This document shows positions 34,015 to 41,920 of a DNA stretch of 48,867 nucleotides, piece after piece. The notes beneath the pieces were generated by a model. The model was not told where the DNA came from. It saw only the letters and a list, made by a program, of their open reading frames with translations, and searched no databases. The DNA is taken from positions 1-48,867 of the forward strand of contig NZ_JAAWWP010000034.1 of assembly GCF_012273655.1 (NCBI RefSeq), in the 5' to 3' direction. The first letter of the stretch is position 1; every line of letters begins with the position of its first letter. The stretch is from Streptomyces physcomitrii. Lineage in GTDB: Bacteria; Actinomycetota; Actinomycetes; Streptomycetales; Streptomycetaceae. The translations under genes were made by a program, and so were the position numbers.

Positions 34015-34664
34015 TGCCTTTCCGGGAGATCAACTCCAAGATGGTGGAGGCGCAACTCCAGCCCGGCCGGAGGCTGTTCGCCCAGCGCGGCGCGATGCTC
34101 GCCTACCGGGGCGAGGTGAGCTTCACCCCCAACAGCGCCGGCGGCCGGGGCGGGGTGATGTCCATGATCGGCCGCCGGGTCGCGGGCGAGGCGGCGCCCC
34201 TGATGACCGTGGACGGCAGCGGCACCGTGCTGTTCGGCCACGGCGGCCACCACGTCCAGGTGATCGAGCTGGGCGGCGACACCCTGCACGTCGAGGCGGA
34301 CCGGCTGCTCGCCTTCGACGGCACCCTGGAGCAGGGCACGATGTTCATGGGCTCGCAGGGCGGGGTGATGGGCATGGTGCGCGGGCAGGTCACCGGGCAG
34401 GGCCTGTTCACCACCACCCTCACGGGCCACGGCGCGGTCGCGGTGATGGCGCACGGCGGGGTGATCGAGGTCCCGCTCACCCCCGGGCGCCCCGTCCATG
34501 TCGACCCGCAGGCCTACGTCGCCCACCACGGGGACGTACGCAACAAGCTCTCGGCCGACCTCGGCTGGCGGGACATGGTGGGCCGCGGCTCCGGCGAGGC
34601 CTTCCAGCTGGAGCTGAGCGGCAGCGGCAGTGTGTACGTCCAGGCATCCGAAGAGAAGCTGTGA
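34014..34664 (+). CDS. AIM24-family protein, copy 2
   Basis: This 216-residue second AIM24 protein is aligned by eye with copy 1: RGAMLAYRGEVSFTP, GGDTLHVEADRLLAFDGTLEQ, the strand-rich GLFTTTLTGHGAVAVMAHGG, and the end GEAFQLELSGSGSVYVQASEE. Gly/His patches are frequent. The three adjacent copies have diverged strongly, which suggests an old duplication and possibly a hetero-oligomer. The gene lies 4 bp upstream of copy 3. Confidence 0.88.
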   Translation: MPFREINSKMVEAQLQPGRRLFAQRGAMLAYRGEVSFTPNSAGGRGGVMSMIGRRVAGEAAPLMTVDGSGTVLFGHGGHHVQVIELGGDTLHVEADRLLAFDGTLEQGTMFMGSQGGVMGMVRGQVTGQGLFTTTLTGHGAVAVMAHGGVIEVPLTPGRPVHVDPQAYVAHHGDVRNKLSADLGWRDMVGRGSGEAFQLELSGSGSVYVQASEEKL

Positions 34665-34668
34665 AGCC

Positions 34669-35472
34669 GTGAACCAGACGAACCAGAGCGGTGCCCCGGG
34701 CCCGGCCGTCCACGACCCGATGACGCTGCCCGCGGACGACAACGTCAACTCCTACACCTTCTGCGTGGAACTCAAGGGGAGCCAGTGGTTCCTGCAGAAG
34801 GGCAAGATGATCGCTTACTACGGCTCGATCGACTTCAACGGCGTCGGCCACGGCAGCCTGGACCGCCTGCTGCGGACCAGCTTCCACTCACCGCTGCACG
34901 CCGCCGACTGGGTCGTCGCCCAGGGCCAGGGCAAGATGCTCCTCGCCGACCGGGCCTTCGACGTCAACTCCTTCGACCTGGAGGACGGCAACCTCACGGT
35001 CCGCGCGGGCAATCTGCTCGCTTTTCAGCCAACTCTCGCGCTGAAGCAGTCGATTGTGCCCGGCTTCCTCACCCTGCTCGGCACCGGCAAGTTCGTGGCC
35101 GCCTCCAATGGCCCGGTGGTCTTCATGGAGCCGCCGCTGCGCGTCGACCCGCAGGCCCTGGTCGGCTGGGCCGACTGCCCCTCCCCCTGCCACCACTACG
35201 ACCACGCCTATATGACCGGCGTACTGGGCGGGATCCGGGCGCTGACGGGACTCGGCGGGGCCTCCGGCGAGGAGCATCAGTTCGAGTTCACCGGAGCGGG
35301 GACCGTGCTGCTGCAGTCCACCGAGACGCTGCGTCCGGAGCAGCCGACGGGTGCCGTCCCGCAGGAGGCCGGGGTGCCCGGCGGTCACGCTCCGTCGGCC
35401 GGCGGAGCGCAATCGGGATCACCGAGGCTTCCCGGTCAACTCGGGGACCTCCAGCGTCGCTTCGGTCTGTGA
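34669..35472 (+). CDS. AIM24-family protein, copy 3 (longer)
   Basis: This 267-residue protein has an N-terminal segment of about 30 residues (VNQTNQSGAPGP...) before the AIM24 core (KGSQWFLQKGKMIAYYGSID, GNLTVRAGNLLAFQP, HQFEFTGAGTVLLQSTE). It differs from its neighbours by an inserted WADCPSPCHHYDHAY, a Cys/His cluster that could bind metal, and by a Pro/Gly-rich tail of about 45 residues. It starts with GTG 34669, 4 bp after copy 2. Confidence 0.86.
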   Translation: MNQTNQSGAPGPAVHDPMTLPADDNVNSYTFCVELKGSQWFLQKGKMIAYYGSIDFNGVGHGSLDRLLRTSFHSPLHAADWVVAQGQGKMLLADRAFDVNSFDLEDGNLTVRAGNLLAFQPTLALKQSIVPGFLTLLGTGKFVAASNGPVVFMEPPLRVDPQALVGWADCPSPCHHYDHAYMTGVLGGIRALTGLGGASGEEHQFEFTGAGTVLLQSTETLRPEQPTGAVPQEAGVPGGHAPSAGGAQSGSPRLPGQLGDLQRRFGL

Positions 35473-35488
35473 GCGGTAGTCTCCGGAG

Positions 35489-35518
35489 GGTGACCTCGAA
35501 CATGTGCGCAGGGTCACC
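35489..35518 (+). terminator. Hairpin after the AIM24 cluster
   Basis: GGTGACC (35489-35495) and GGTCACC (35512-35518) form a 7-bp stem with a 16-nt loop 17 bp after the last AIM24 stop. There is no T-tract; it may instead be an inverted operator upstream of absC. Confidence 0.4.
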
Positions 35519-35574
35519 GTTCGGACCACCCCCTCACTCGTTGGATTTTCAACTTCTTAGGTAGAATCGAGTTC

Positions 35575-36051
35575 ATGGAGACCGACACGGCCACCCGTTG
35601 GCTGACCGAGAAGGAGCAGTGCGCCTGGCGCACCCACCTGGAGGTCAACAGGCTGCTCAGCTACCAGCTCGAAAAGGACCTCCAGCCCTTCGGCCTCACG
35701 CTGAACGACTACGAGATCCTGGTCAACCTCTCCGAGTCCGAGGAGCAGCGGATGCGGATGAGCGACCTCGCCGCGGCCACCCTCCAGTCCAAGAGCCGCC
35801 TCTCGCACCAGATCACCCGCATGGAGAACGCGGGCCTGGTACGCCGCGAGTCCTGCGAGTCCGACCGCCGCGGCCTGTACGCCGCCCTCACCGACACCGG
35901 CCGCGAGACCATGCACAAGGTGGCCCCGTACCACGTCGACTCGGTACGGAAGAACTTCATCGACCTGATGAGCCCGGAGGCACTGGACGCCCTGAAGACC
36001 TCGCTGGATCCGGTCGCGGGGCATCTGCGGGAGCGGCGGGCTCGGGGGTGA
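35575..36051 (+). CDS. absC: AbsC-like MarR-family regulator
   Basis: This 158-residue winged-helix MarR protein has N-terminal helix EKEQCAWRTHLEVNRLLSYQLEKDL, recognition region RMSDLAAATLQSKSRLSHQITRMENAGLV and wing CESDRRGLYAALTDTG. The length, the WRTHLEVNRLL motif and its place beside the two-component pair fit AbsC (SCO5405), the zinc-linked regulator of antibiotic and coelibactin clusters in S. coelicolor. The Cys/His residues of the first helix are consistent with metal binding but not proven. Its promoter region shows TAGAAT (35562-35567) 7 bp before the ATG at 35575, suggesting a very short or absent leader. Confidence 0.82.
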   Translation: METDTATRWLTEKEQCAWRTHLEVNRLLSYQLEKDLQPFGLTLNDYEILVNLSESEEQRMRMSDLAAATLQSKSRLSHQITRMENAGLVRRESCESDRRGLYAALTDTGRETMHKVAPYHVDSVRKNFIDLMSPEALDALKTSLDPVAGHLRERRARG

Positions 36052-36154
36052 GGGGGCTGGAGGCCTGGGGGCCGGCGGGGTCTGCAGGGGGCTTGGGCTC
36101 GGGGCTCCGTGAGGTCGTGGGCTTGTGGGTTCCCGGGGGCCCCGGCGACCCGGC

Positions 36155-36203
36155 GGCTGACGGCTGACGGCTGACGGCTGACGGCTGACGGCTGACGGCT
36201 GAC
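36155..36203. repeat. Seven tandem copies of GGCTGAC
   Basis: Seven perfect, unbroken copies of the heptamer GGCTGAC fill 36155-36203. A complementary GTCAGCC lies at 36247-36253, next to the sensor-kinase stop codon, so the array can pair with it. It sits between absC and the kinase gene (convergent), where a polymorphic spacer or terminator is the simplest role. The rest of 36052-36254 is G-rich with no gene. Confidence 0.85.
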
Positions 36204-36219
36204 AGATATCGATATCTGT
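36202..36219. repeat. Perfect 18-bp AT-rich palindrome
   Basis: ACAGATATC is followed at once by GATATCTGT (36202-36219), a perfect palindrome that is unusually AT-rich for this DNA. Further ATCTGT copies follow in the next 30 bp (36215, 36221 and about 36236). Confidence 0.7.
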
Positions 36220-36254
36220 TATCTGTCCGCCCACAATCTGTCACCTGTCAGCCG

Positions 36255-37958
36255 TCACACATGCCCATCCTTCCCCTCTCCTCTCCCTCCCTCTTCCTTC
36301 CCTTCTCCCTCTCCCCCTCCCTTCGGGATCCGCAGCACGAACCGCGCCCCGCCCTCCGGCCCCTCCCCCAACTCCAGTGTCCCGCCGTGCCGTTCGGCCA
36401 CGTCGCGGGCGATGGCGAGGCCGAGTCCAGCGCCGCCCTCGTCGCGGGTGCGGGCCTCGTCGAGGCGGACGAAGCGGGCGAAGACGCGCTCCCGGTCCGC
36501 CTCGGGCACCCCGGCGCCGTCGTCGGAGACTTCGAGGACCGCCGCGCCCGGCTCGGCCCGTACCGTCACCAGGACCTCGGCGGCGGCGTGCCGCTCGGCG
36601 TTGTCCAGGAGGTTGCCGAGCACCCGCGCCAACTGCCCCCGGGAGCCGGTCACTTGGGCCGCCTCGATCGCCGTACGCACCCGCACCCGGCCCGGCCGCC
36701 GCTCGGCCACCGTACGGGCCACCAGCTCACCGAGGTCGAACCGCGTCCCGGCGGGCCGCTCCCCCGCGTCCAGGCGGGCCAGGAGCAGCAGGTCGGCGGC
36801 GAGTTGTTCCAGCCGTACGGTGTCCGCGACGGCGCCATCGAGGTCGAGCAACTGCGGGTGGGCGGCGGCGACTTCGAGCTGGGTGCGCAGCGAGGCGATG
36901 GGGCTGCGCAGCTCGTGCGAGGCGTCCGCGACGAAGCGGCGCTGGCGTTCCACCGAGGACTCCAGGGCGGTCAGCGTCTCGTTGGTGGTCGCGGCGAGCC
37001 GGGCGATCTCGTCGTGGGTGGCGGGCTCCGGCACCCGGCGCCGCAGATCCTCCGAGGCGGTGATGGCGGCCATCTCGCGGCGGATCCCCTCCACGGGCCG
37101 CAGCGCCCGCCCGGTCACCAGCCAGGTCACCCCGCCCACCACGAGCAGCAGCACCGGCAGCCCGATCAGCATCACGGTCAACGCGGTGCGGTTGGCGTCG
37201 TGTTCGGCGTCCAGGGAGGCCCCGGCGTACACGGTGGCCTGCTCGCCCGAGGGCAGCGCGAGGTGCACCACGGCGAAACGGTACGCGGACGTCTCCCCGT
37301 CGACGGTGGCGCTGCCCTCGGCCCGCCCCGCCTCCGAGTCGATCTCCCCGGGCCGGCCGCGCCAGCCGTCGTCATCACCCTCGCGGTCACTGTCGCTGTC
37401 GTCGCCACCGTCATCGGAGTCCGACTCGGACCCGGAATCGGAATCCGACCCGGAGTCGGACCCGGAATCGGAGTCGGAGTCGTCGTCCGGCTCCTCGGTC
37501 TCCTCCCGGCCGTCGTCCCCGCCGCTTCCCTCCCCGGTCCGCTCCGGCCGCGGTGATCCACTCGCGGGCGATCCGCTCGTACTCGGGGGCGTTGCACTCG
37601 TAGGCGACGAACCGCTCGTGGGCGAACCGCTCGCACGGGGCGGGCGTACGTCCCCCGTGCCGGTCCCGGTCACCGCCTCCAGGTCCTCGTCGGCCGCGAG
37701 CAGCCGTCCGTCCTCGTCCACGACCTGTACAGGGCTGTCCTCCGCGTCGGGCAGTTCGAGCTCGCCGGGTGCCCGGCCCCCGGCGAGCTGGGCGGCCACG
37801 TCACGCGCGGCGGACTCGGCCCGGTTGCCCGCCTCGGCGGAGAGGCTGGAGCGCAGCGCGGTCAGCACGGTGAAGCCCGCGAGCACCAGGGCGACGGCGA
37901 CCACCAGGGTCGCGGCGAGGGTGGCCCGGGCGCGTACCGAGGCGAAGGGGCGTCTCAT
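36255..37958 (-). CDS. OmpR-class sensor histidine kinase with Asp/Ser-rich extracellular linker
   Basis: This 567-residue kinase has TM1 at about 11-33, an extracytoplasmic region, TM2 at about 258-281, HAMP, a HisKA domain with His348 (FVADASHELRSP), and an ATPase domain with GNLLDNAERH, SDDGAGVPEADRE and GGAGLGLAIARDV. The sensor region is unusual: residues 106-157 are Pro/Ser/Thr/Gly-rich, and 158-197 are a run of Asp/Ser/Gly repeats like a cell-wall SD stalk or a cation-binding tail. The start (37958) overlaps the regulator gene by four bases. By synteny it is the kinase of the pair named RapA in S. coelicolor (SCO5403/5404), which affects antibiotic production. Confidence 0.9.
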   Translation of the reverse strand: MRRPFASVRARATLAATLVVAVALVLAGFTVLTALRSSLSAEAGNRAESAARDVAAQLAGGRAPGELELPDAEDSPVQVVDEDGRLLAADEDLEAVTGTGTGDVRPPRASGSPTSGSSPTSATPPSTSGSPASGSPRPERTGEGSGGDDGREETEEPDDDSDSDSGSDSGSDSDSGSESDSDDGGDDSDSDREGDDDGWRGRPGEIDSEAGRAEGSATVDGETSAYRFAVVHLALPSGEQATVYAGASLDAEHDANRTALTVMLIGLPVLLLVVGGVTWLVTGRALRPVEGIRREMAAITASEDLRRRVPEPATHDEIARLAATTNETLTALESSVERQRRFVADASHELRSPIASLRTQLEVAAAHPQLLDLDGAVADTVRLEQLAADLLLLARLDAGERPAGTRFDLGELVARTVAERRPGRVRVRTAIEAAQVTGSRGQLARVLGNLLDNAERHAAAEVLVTVRAEPGAAVLEVSDDGAGVPEADRERVFARFVRLDEARTRDEGGAGLGLAIARDVAERHGGTLELGEGPEGGARFVLRIPKGGGEGEGKEEGGRGEGKDGHV

Positions 37959-38620
37959 CGGCCCGCCTCCAGCCGGTATCCGGCGCCGCGGACGGTGACG
38001 AGGAGGGCGGCGCCGAGTTTGCGGCGCAGGGTGCTGATGTAGACCTCGACGATGTTCGGGTCGCCCTCGTAGGCGAAGTCCCAGACGTGCTCCAGGATCT
38101 CCGCCTTGGAGACCACCTCGCCGGGGCGCAGCACGAACTGCTCCAGTACCGCGAACTCCTTCGCGGTGAGCGGTACTTCCTCCTCCTCGCGCCAGACCCG
38201 GCGGGCCGCGGTGTCGACGGTCAGGCCGCCGAGCCGGTGCACCGGGGAGCGCCCGGCCGCGGCGTGCCGGCGCAGCAGGGCCTTCACCCGGGCGAGCAGG
38301 ACCACGTACGAGAAGGGCTTGGTGAGGTAGTCGTCGGCCCCGGTGTCCAGTCCCTCGGCCTCGTCGTACTCGCCGTCCTTCGCGGTCAGCATCAGGATCG
38401 GCAGCTCGTGCCCGGCGGCGCGCAGGGCGGCGCAGACCCGGTAGCCGTTCATGCCGGGGAGCATGATGTCGAGGATCAGCAGGTCGTACGTCCCCTCGGA
38501 GGCGAGGTGCAGTCCCTCGCGGCCGTCGTGGGACACGTCCACCGCGTAGCCCTCGGCGGTGAGTCCGGCGGCCAGGGAGCGGGCGAGGCGCTGCTCGTCC
38601 TCCACGATCAACAGGCGCAT
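37955..38620 (-). CDS. OmpR-family response regulator
   Basis: This 221-residue regulator has a receiver domain (1-118) with Glu7/Asp8, phosphoacceptor Asp51 (LLILDIMLPGMNG) and a Lys in DYLTKPFSY. The winged-helix output domain (about 130-221) shows LTAKEFAVLEQFVLRPGEVVS and VEVYISTLRRKLG. I chose ATG 38620 because GGGAGG lies eight bases upstream; GTG 38626 would sit too close to it. It forms an operon with the kinase by an ATGA overlap. The 155-bp divergent region toward the PepSY gene contains phased CCTTCAG repeats that fit its binding mode. Confidence 0.93.
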   Translation of the reverse strand: MRLLIVEDEQRLARSLAAGLTAEGYAVDVSHDGREGLHLASEGTYDLLILDIMLPGMNGYRVCAALRAAGHELPILMLTAKDGEYDEAEGLDTGADDYLTKPFSYVVLLARVKALLRRHAAAGRSPVHRLGGLTVDTAARRVWREEEEVPLTAKEFAVLEQFVLRPGEVVSKAEILEHVWDFAYEGDPNIVEVYISTLRRKLGAALLVTVRGAGYRLEAGR

Positions 38621-38652
38621 GCGCACAGCCTCCCAAACGGGACCTGAAGAAC

Positions 38653-38680
38653 CCTTCAGCTTCCTTCAGGCTGCCTTCAG
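38653..38680. promoter_or_regulatory. Three phased CCTTCAG repeats, OmpR-type operator
   Basis: CCTTCAG occurs at 38653, 38663 and 38674 (spacings 10 and 11 bp), with an inverted CTGAAG at 38644-38649. Direct repeats at helical phasing are the standard site of OmpR-family regulators. They lie 33 bp before the regulator gene and 96 bp before the PepSY gene, so they could control both. Confidence 0.65.
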
Positions 38681-38775
38681 CGTCGGCCCGGGACTGTGGT
38701 GTCCGTGGCCGGGACGACAACCGGCCGCAGCGAAGCCACCGCGGCCGGACACCGGCCCGAGACCTGGAGGATTCC

Positions 38776-39300
38776 ATGCCCATGAAGCGCAAGCTCGTCG
38801 TCGCCACCGCCACCGCCGCGCTGATCGCGGGCGGTACGGCCACCGCCTTCGCCGTGGGCGGCGACAGCGGCAACGGCGCGGGCTCCGCCACGTCCACCGT
38901 CGCGGTCCAGGACGACCAGCGCCCCGCCGCCGAGACCCGCGTCGACGCCGAGGAGGCCGCGGCCGCCCTCGCCGACCGGGGCAGGGTCACCGCCGTCGAA
39001 CTCGACGAGGAAGCGGGCAAGGCCGTCTGGGAGGTCGAGACGACCACGTCCAAGGGCGCCGAGCGCGACTGGAAGGTGGACGGCACCACCGGCGAGGTCA
39101 CCGCCGACCGGGACGCCGACGACGACCGGGCGGACGACCGCGACGACGACGGGGACGACCGCGACGAGAAGGCGGACGACCGGGACGACCGGGACGACCG
39201 AAACGAGAAGGGGGACGACCGCGACGACAAGTCCGGTCACGACGACGACGGGGACGACGACCGCGACGACGCGAAGGACGACGCCAACGACGACGACTGA
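38776..39300 (+). CDS. Secreted PepSY-domain protein with Asp/Arg-rich tail
   Basis: This 174-residue exported protein has a signal peptide (1-27, TATAALIAGGTATAFA), a PepSY domain (about 52-110, with VDAEEAAAALADRG...AVELDEEAGKAVWEVE) and a tail (111-174) made almost only of Asp, Arg, Glu and Lys in DDRD-type repeats. PepSY domains bind or inhibit proteases or sense the envelope. The tail suits cation or wall-polymer binding. It starts at ATG 38776 after CTGGAGG. It is divergent from the two-component pair, whose sensor also carries an acidic repeat, so it is the likely target or partner of that system. Confidence 0.85.
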   Translation: MPMKRKLVVATATAALIAGGTATAFAVGGDSGNGAGSATSTVAVQDDQRPAAETRVDAEEAAAALADRGRVTAVELDEEAGKAVWEVETTTSKGAERDWKVDGTTGEVTADRDADDDRADDRDDDGDDRDEKADDRDDRDDRNEKGDDRDDKSGHDDDGDDDRDDAKDDANDDD

Positions 39301-39338
39301 CCTCGCCCTTCGCTGAGTCTCCCCCGCCGCACAGCACC

Positions 39339-39380
39339 GCGCCCCGCCCCGTTGACTTCGGTCAACCGGGGGCGGGGCGC
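39339..39380. terminator. Strong bidirectional terminator with TTCG loop
   Basis: The left arm 39339-39356 (GCGCCCCGCCCC then GTTGAC) pairs with 39361-39380 over 18 bp, with a two-base bulge and a TTCG tetraloop. It lies between the convergent PepSY and meaB genes. Confidence 0.8.
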
Positions 39381-39400
39381 GACGCGTTCGGGGTCAGAGA

Positions 39401-39470
39401 CCGGTCGCGTAGGTCCGGTCCCGTACGTCCGGTCGCGTACGTCCGGTCGCGTACGTCCGGTCCCGTACGT
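39401..39470. repeat. Five tandem copies of a 14-bp unit
   Basis: Five units of CCGGTCGCGTACGT (single-base variants at positions 7 and 12) run without a gap from 39401 to 39470. They end 13 bp before the meaB stop codon. The unit contains the palindrome GTAC in four of five copies. It is probably a variable-number intergenic repeat. Confidence 0.85.
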
Positions 39471-39483
39471 GACGAGGAGACCC

Positions 39484-40440
39484 CTAGCCCTCCGTCAGCT
39501 CCGCCACCAGCTCGTCCGCCGCCCGGTACGGGTCCAGTGTCCCCTGGACCACCCGGTCCGCGAGGGCGCCGAGGCGTTTGTCGCCGTGGAGGTCGCCGAT
39601 GCGTTCGCGGAGGGCGGTGACGGCGATGGTCTCGACCTCGCGGGCGGCGCGGCGGCGGCGGCGTTCGGCGAGGATGTCGCGCTCCTCCATCCAGGCGCGG
39701 TGCTTCTCCAGGGCCTCGACGAGCTCGTCGATGCCCTGGGCGCGGGCCGCGACCGTCTTCACGATCGGGGGGCGCCAGTCGCCGGGGCCGCGGGATTCGC
39801 CGAGGCCGAGCATGTGATTCAGTTCGCGGGCGGTGGCGTCGGCGCCGTCCCGGTCGGCCTTGTTGACCACGTAGACGTCGCCGATCTCCAGGATGCCCGC
39901 CTTGGCGGCCTGGATGCCGTCGCCCATGCCGGGGGCGAGCAGCACCACGCTGGTGTCGGCCTGGGAGGCGATCTCCACCTCGGACTGGCCGACGCCGACC
40001 GTCTCCACCAGGATCACGTCGCAGCCCGCGGCGTCCAGCACGCGGATGGCCTGCGGGGCCGCCCAGGCGAGCCCGCCGAGGTGGCCGCGGGTGGCCATCG
40101 AGCGGATGTAGACCCCGGGGTCGGAGGCGTGGTCGGACATCCGGACCCGGTCGCCGAGCAGGGCGCCGCCGGAGAACGGCGAGGAGGGGTCGACGGCCAG
40201 GACGCCGACCCGCTTGTCCTGCTTGCGGTAGGCGGTCACCAGTGCCGAGGTGGAGGTGGACTTGCCCACCCCGGGGGAGCCGGTGAGGCCGACGACGTAC
40301 GCCTTGCCGGTGAGCGGGGCCAGGGCCGCCATCACCTCGCGCAGCTGCGGGGACGCGCCCTCCACCAGGGAGATCAGCCGGGCCACCGCACGCGGCTTGC
40401 CCTTCCTGGCCTCGTCGACCAGAGAGGAGACGTCCTGCAT
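39484..40440 (-). CDS. meaB: Methylmalonyl-CoA mutase-associated GTPase MeaB
   Basis: This 318-residue G3E-family GTPase protects and reactivates B12-dependent acyl-CoA mutases. The P-loop is GSPGVGKS (54-61). Further G-protein motifs are the AVDPSSPFSGGALLGDRVRM switch region, ETVGVGQSE (G3-like) and NKAD (base specificity). I set the start at ATG 40440 because GGAG lies five bases upstream; GTG 40455 is possible. The mutase itself is not next to it; the epimerase and a thiolase are, and IcmA is 13 kb away. Candidate clients are methylmalonyl-CoA mutase elsewhere and IcmA. Confidence 0.93.
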   Translation of the reverse strand: MQDVSSLVDEARKGKPRAVARLISLVEGASPQLREVMAALAPLTGKAYVVGLTGSPGVGKSTSTSALVTAYRKQDKRVGVLAVDPSSPFSGGALLGDRVRMSDHASDPGVYIRSMATRGHLGGLAWAAPQAIRVLDAAGCDVILVETVGVGQSEVEIASQADTSVVLLAPGMGDGIQAAKAGILEIGDVYVVNKADRDGADATARELNHMLGLGESRGPGDWRPPIVKTVAARAQGIDELVEALEKHRAWMEERDILAERRRRRAAREVETIAVTALRERIGDLHGDKRLGALADRVVQGTLDPYRAADELVAELTEG

Positions 40441-40511
40441 CACAGCTCCGTTCACTCAGTGTGTGCCCACAGGGTCCCAGACCGGTGGGTGCCCGCGGTA
40501 TCGCGACCGGT

Positions 40512-40549
40512 GGGGCCCGGGCGGACGCTCTCGGATCCGCCCGGGCCCC
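40512..40549. terminator. Terminator between the thiolase and meaB
   Basis: GGGGCCCGGGCGGA (40512-40525) pairs perfectly over 14 bp with 40536-40549. It follows the thiolase gene (stop at 40583), so meaB probably has its own promoter. Confidence 0.7.
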
Positions 40550-40582
40550 GCCGGGTCGTGCTCAGGCCCTGCCCGGGCTCGC

Positions 40583-41785
40583 TCAGGCCTTGGGGACGCG
40601 GATGATCAGGGCGTCGCCCTGGCCGCCGCCGCCGCACAGGGAGGCCGCGCCGGTGCCGCCGCCGCGCCGCTTGAGTTCCAGGGCGAGGGAGAGGACGAGG
40701 CGGGCGCCGGACATGCCGATCGGGTGGCCGAGGGCGATGGCACCGCCGTTGACGTTGACGATGTCGGAGGAGACGCCGAGCTCCTTGGTGGACTGGTGGA
40801 CCACCGCGGCGAAGGCCTCGTTGGCCTCGATCAGGTCCAGGTCCTCGACCGCGATGCCCTGCTTCTTCACCGCCTGCTTGATCGCGTTGGCGGGCTGCGA
40901 CTGGAGCGAGTTGTCCGGGCCCGCGACATTGCCGTGGGCGCCGATCTCGGCCAGCCACTCCAGGCCCAGCTCCTCGGCCTTGGCCTTGCTCATCACGACC
41001 ACCGCGGCGGCGCCGTCGGAGATCTGCGAGGCGGTGCCCGCGGTGATAGTGCCGCCCTTGTCGAAGGCCGGGCGGAGCTTGGCGAGGCCCTCGACGGTGG
41101 TGTCGGCGCGGACCCCCTCGTCCTTGCTGAAGAGGATCGGGTCGCCCTTGCGCTGCGGGACCTCGACGGGGGTGATCTCCGCGTCGAAGACGCCGTTCTT
41201 CTGCGCGGCGGCGGCGCGCTGGTGGGAGAGGGCGGCGATCTCGTCCTGCTCGGCGCGGCCGATGCCGAGGCGGGTGTTGTGCCGCTCGGTGGAGGCGCCC
41301 ATCGGGATCTTGTCGTAGGCGTCGGTGAGGCCGTCGTGGTCCATGTGGTCCAGGACCTCGACGGCGCCGTACTTGTAGCCCTGGCGGGCCTTCGGGAGCA
41401 CGTGCGGGGCGTTGGTCATCGACTCCTGGCCGCCCGCCACGACGATGTCGAACTCACCCGCGCGGATGAGCTGGTCGGCGAGGGCGATGGCGTCGAGGCC
41501 GGAGAGGCAGACCTTGTTGATGGTGAGGGAGGGGACGTTCATCGGGATGCCGCCCTTGACGGCGGCCTGCCTGGCCGGGAGCTGGCCCGCTCCGGCCTGG
41601 AGCACCTGACCCATGATCACGTACTCCACCTGGTCCCCGGCGATCCCGGCCCGGTCCAGGGCGGCCTTGATGGCGAAGCCGCCGAGGTCGGCGGCGGAGA
41701 AGGAGGCGAGGGAGCCCAGCATCCTCCCCATGGGCGTACGGGCGCCGGCGACGATCACCGAGGTTGTTCCGGTCGTTCCTGACAT
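40583..41785 (-). CDS. Acetyl-CoA C-acetyltransferase (thiolase)
   Basis: This 400-residue biosynthetic or degradative thiolase joins or splits acetoacetyl-CoA. The acyl-binding Cys93 is in TINKVCLSGLDAI. The C-terminal active-site elements are GGAIALGHPIGMSGARL (His) and ASLCGGGGQGDALI (Cys base). The N-terminus VIVAGARTPMGRMLGSL is standard. The start at 41785 has AAGGAG nine bases upstream. It is divergent from the methylmalonyl-CoA epimerase gene, so C2/C4 and C3 acyl-CoA genes share a 135-bp promoter region. Confidence 0.95.
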   Translation of the reverse strand: MSGTTGTTSVIVAGARTPMGRMLGSLASFSAADLGGFAIKAALDRAGIAGDQVEYVIMGQVLQAGAGQLPARQAAVKGGIPMNVPSLTINKVCLSGLDAIALADQLIRAGEFDIVVAGGQESMTNAPHVLPKARQGYKYGAVEVLDHMDHDGLTDAYDKIPMGASTERHNTRLGIGRAEQDEIAALSHQRAAAAQKNGVFDAEITPVEVPQRKGDPILFSKDEGVRADTTVEGLAKLRPAFDKGGTITAGTASQISDGAAAVVVMSKAKAEELGLEWLAEIGAHGNVAGPDNSLQSQPANAIKQAVKKQGIAVEDLDLIEANEAFAAVVHQSTKELGVSSDIVNVNGGAIALGHPIGMSGARLVLSLALELKRRGGGTGAASLCGGGGQGDALIIRVPKA

Positions 41786-41821
41786 CAGGCACGGCTCCTT
41801 GGATGAGGAGTGAACGAGGGT

Positions 41822-41845
41822 TTACCTGAATGTACTGAGCGGTAA
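41822..41845. promoter_or_regulatory. Spaced TTACC/GGTAA half-sites
   Basis: TTACC (41822-41826) and GGTAA (41841-41845) lie as inverted arms in the divergent thiolase-epimerase region. The same half-sites occur at 22015-22030 and 22162-22178. Spacing differs, so a common regulator is only a possibility. Confidence 0.25.
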
Positions 41846-41920
41846 GTGCCGCGTCATCGGTGCCGAAGTGTGATCGCGCGCACGTTGCGTAATCACCCCC
41901 TGTGACGTTGCACTGAGGTC

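Noticed and set aside
36155..36203. Heptamer array as a CRISPR.
   Set aside because: Copies are contiguous without spacers and only 7 bp long, and no cas gene is present. The same holds for 39401-39470.
36255..39230. A single 991-codon frame that would fuse the sensor kinase to an upstream protein.
   Set aside because: The upstream part is out of frame with the OmpR-type regulator, which is clearly encoded at 37955-38620; the kinase starts at 37958.
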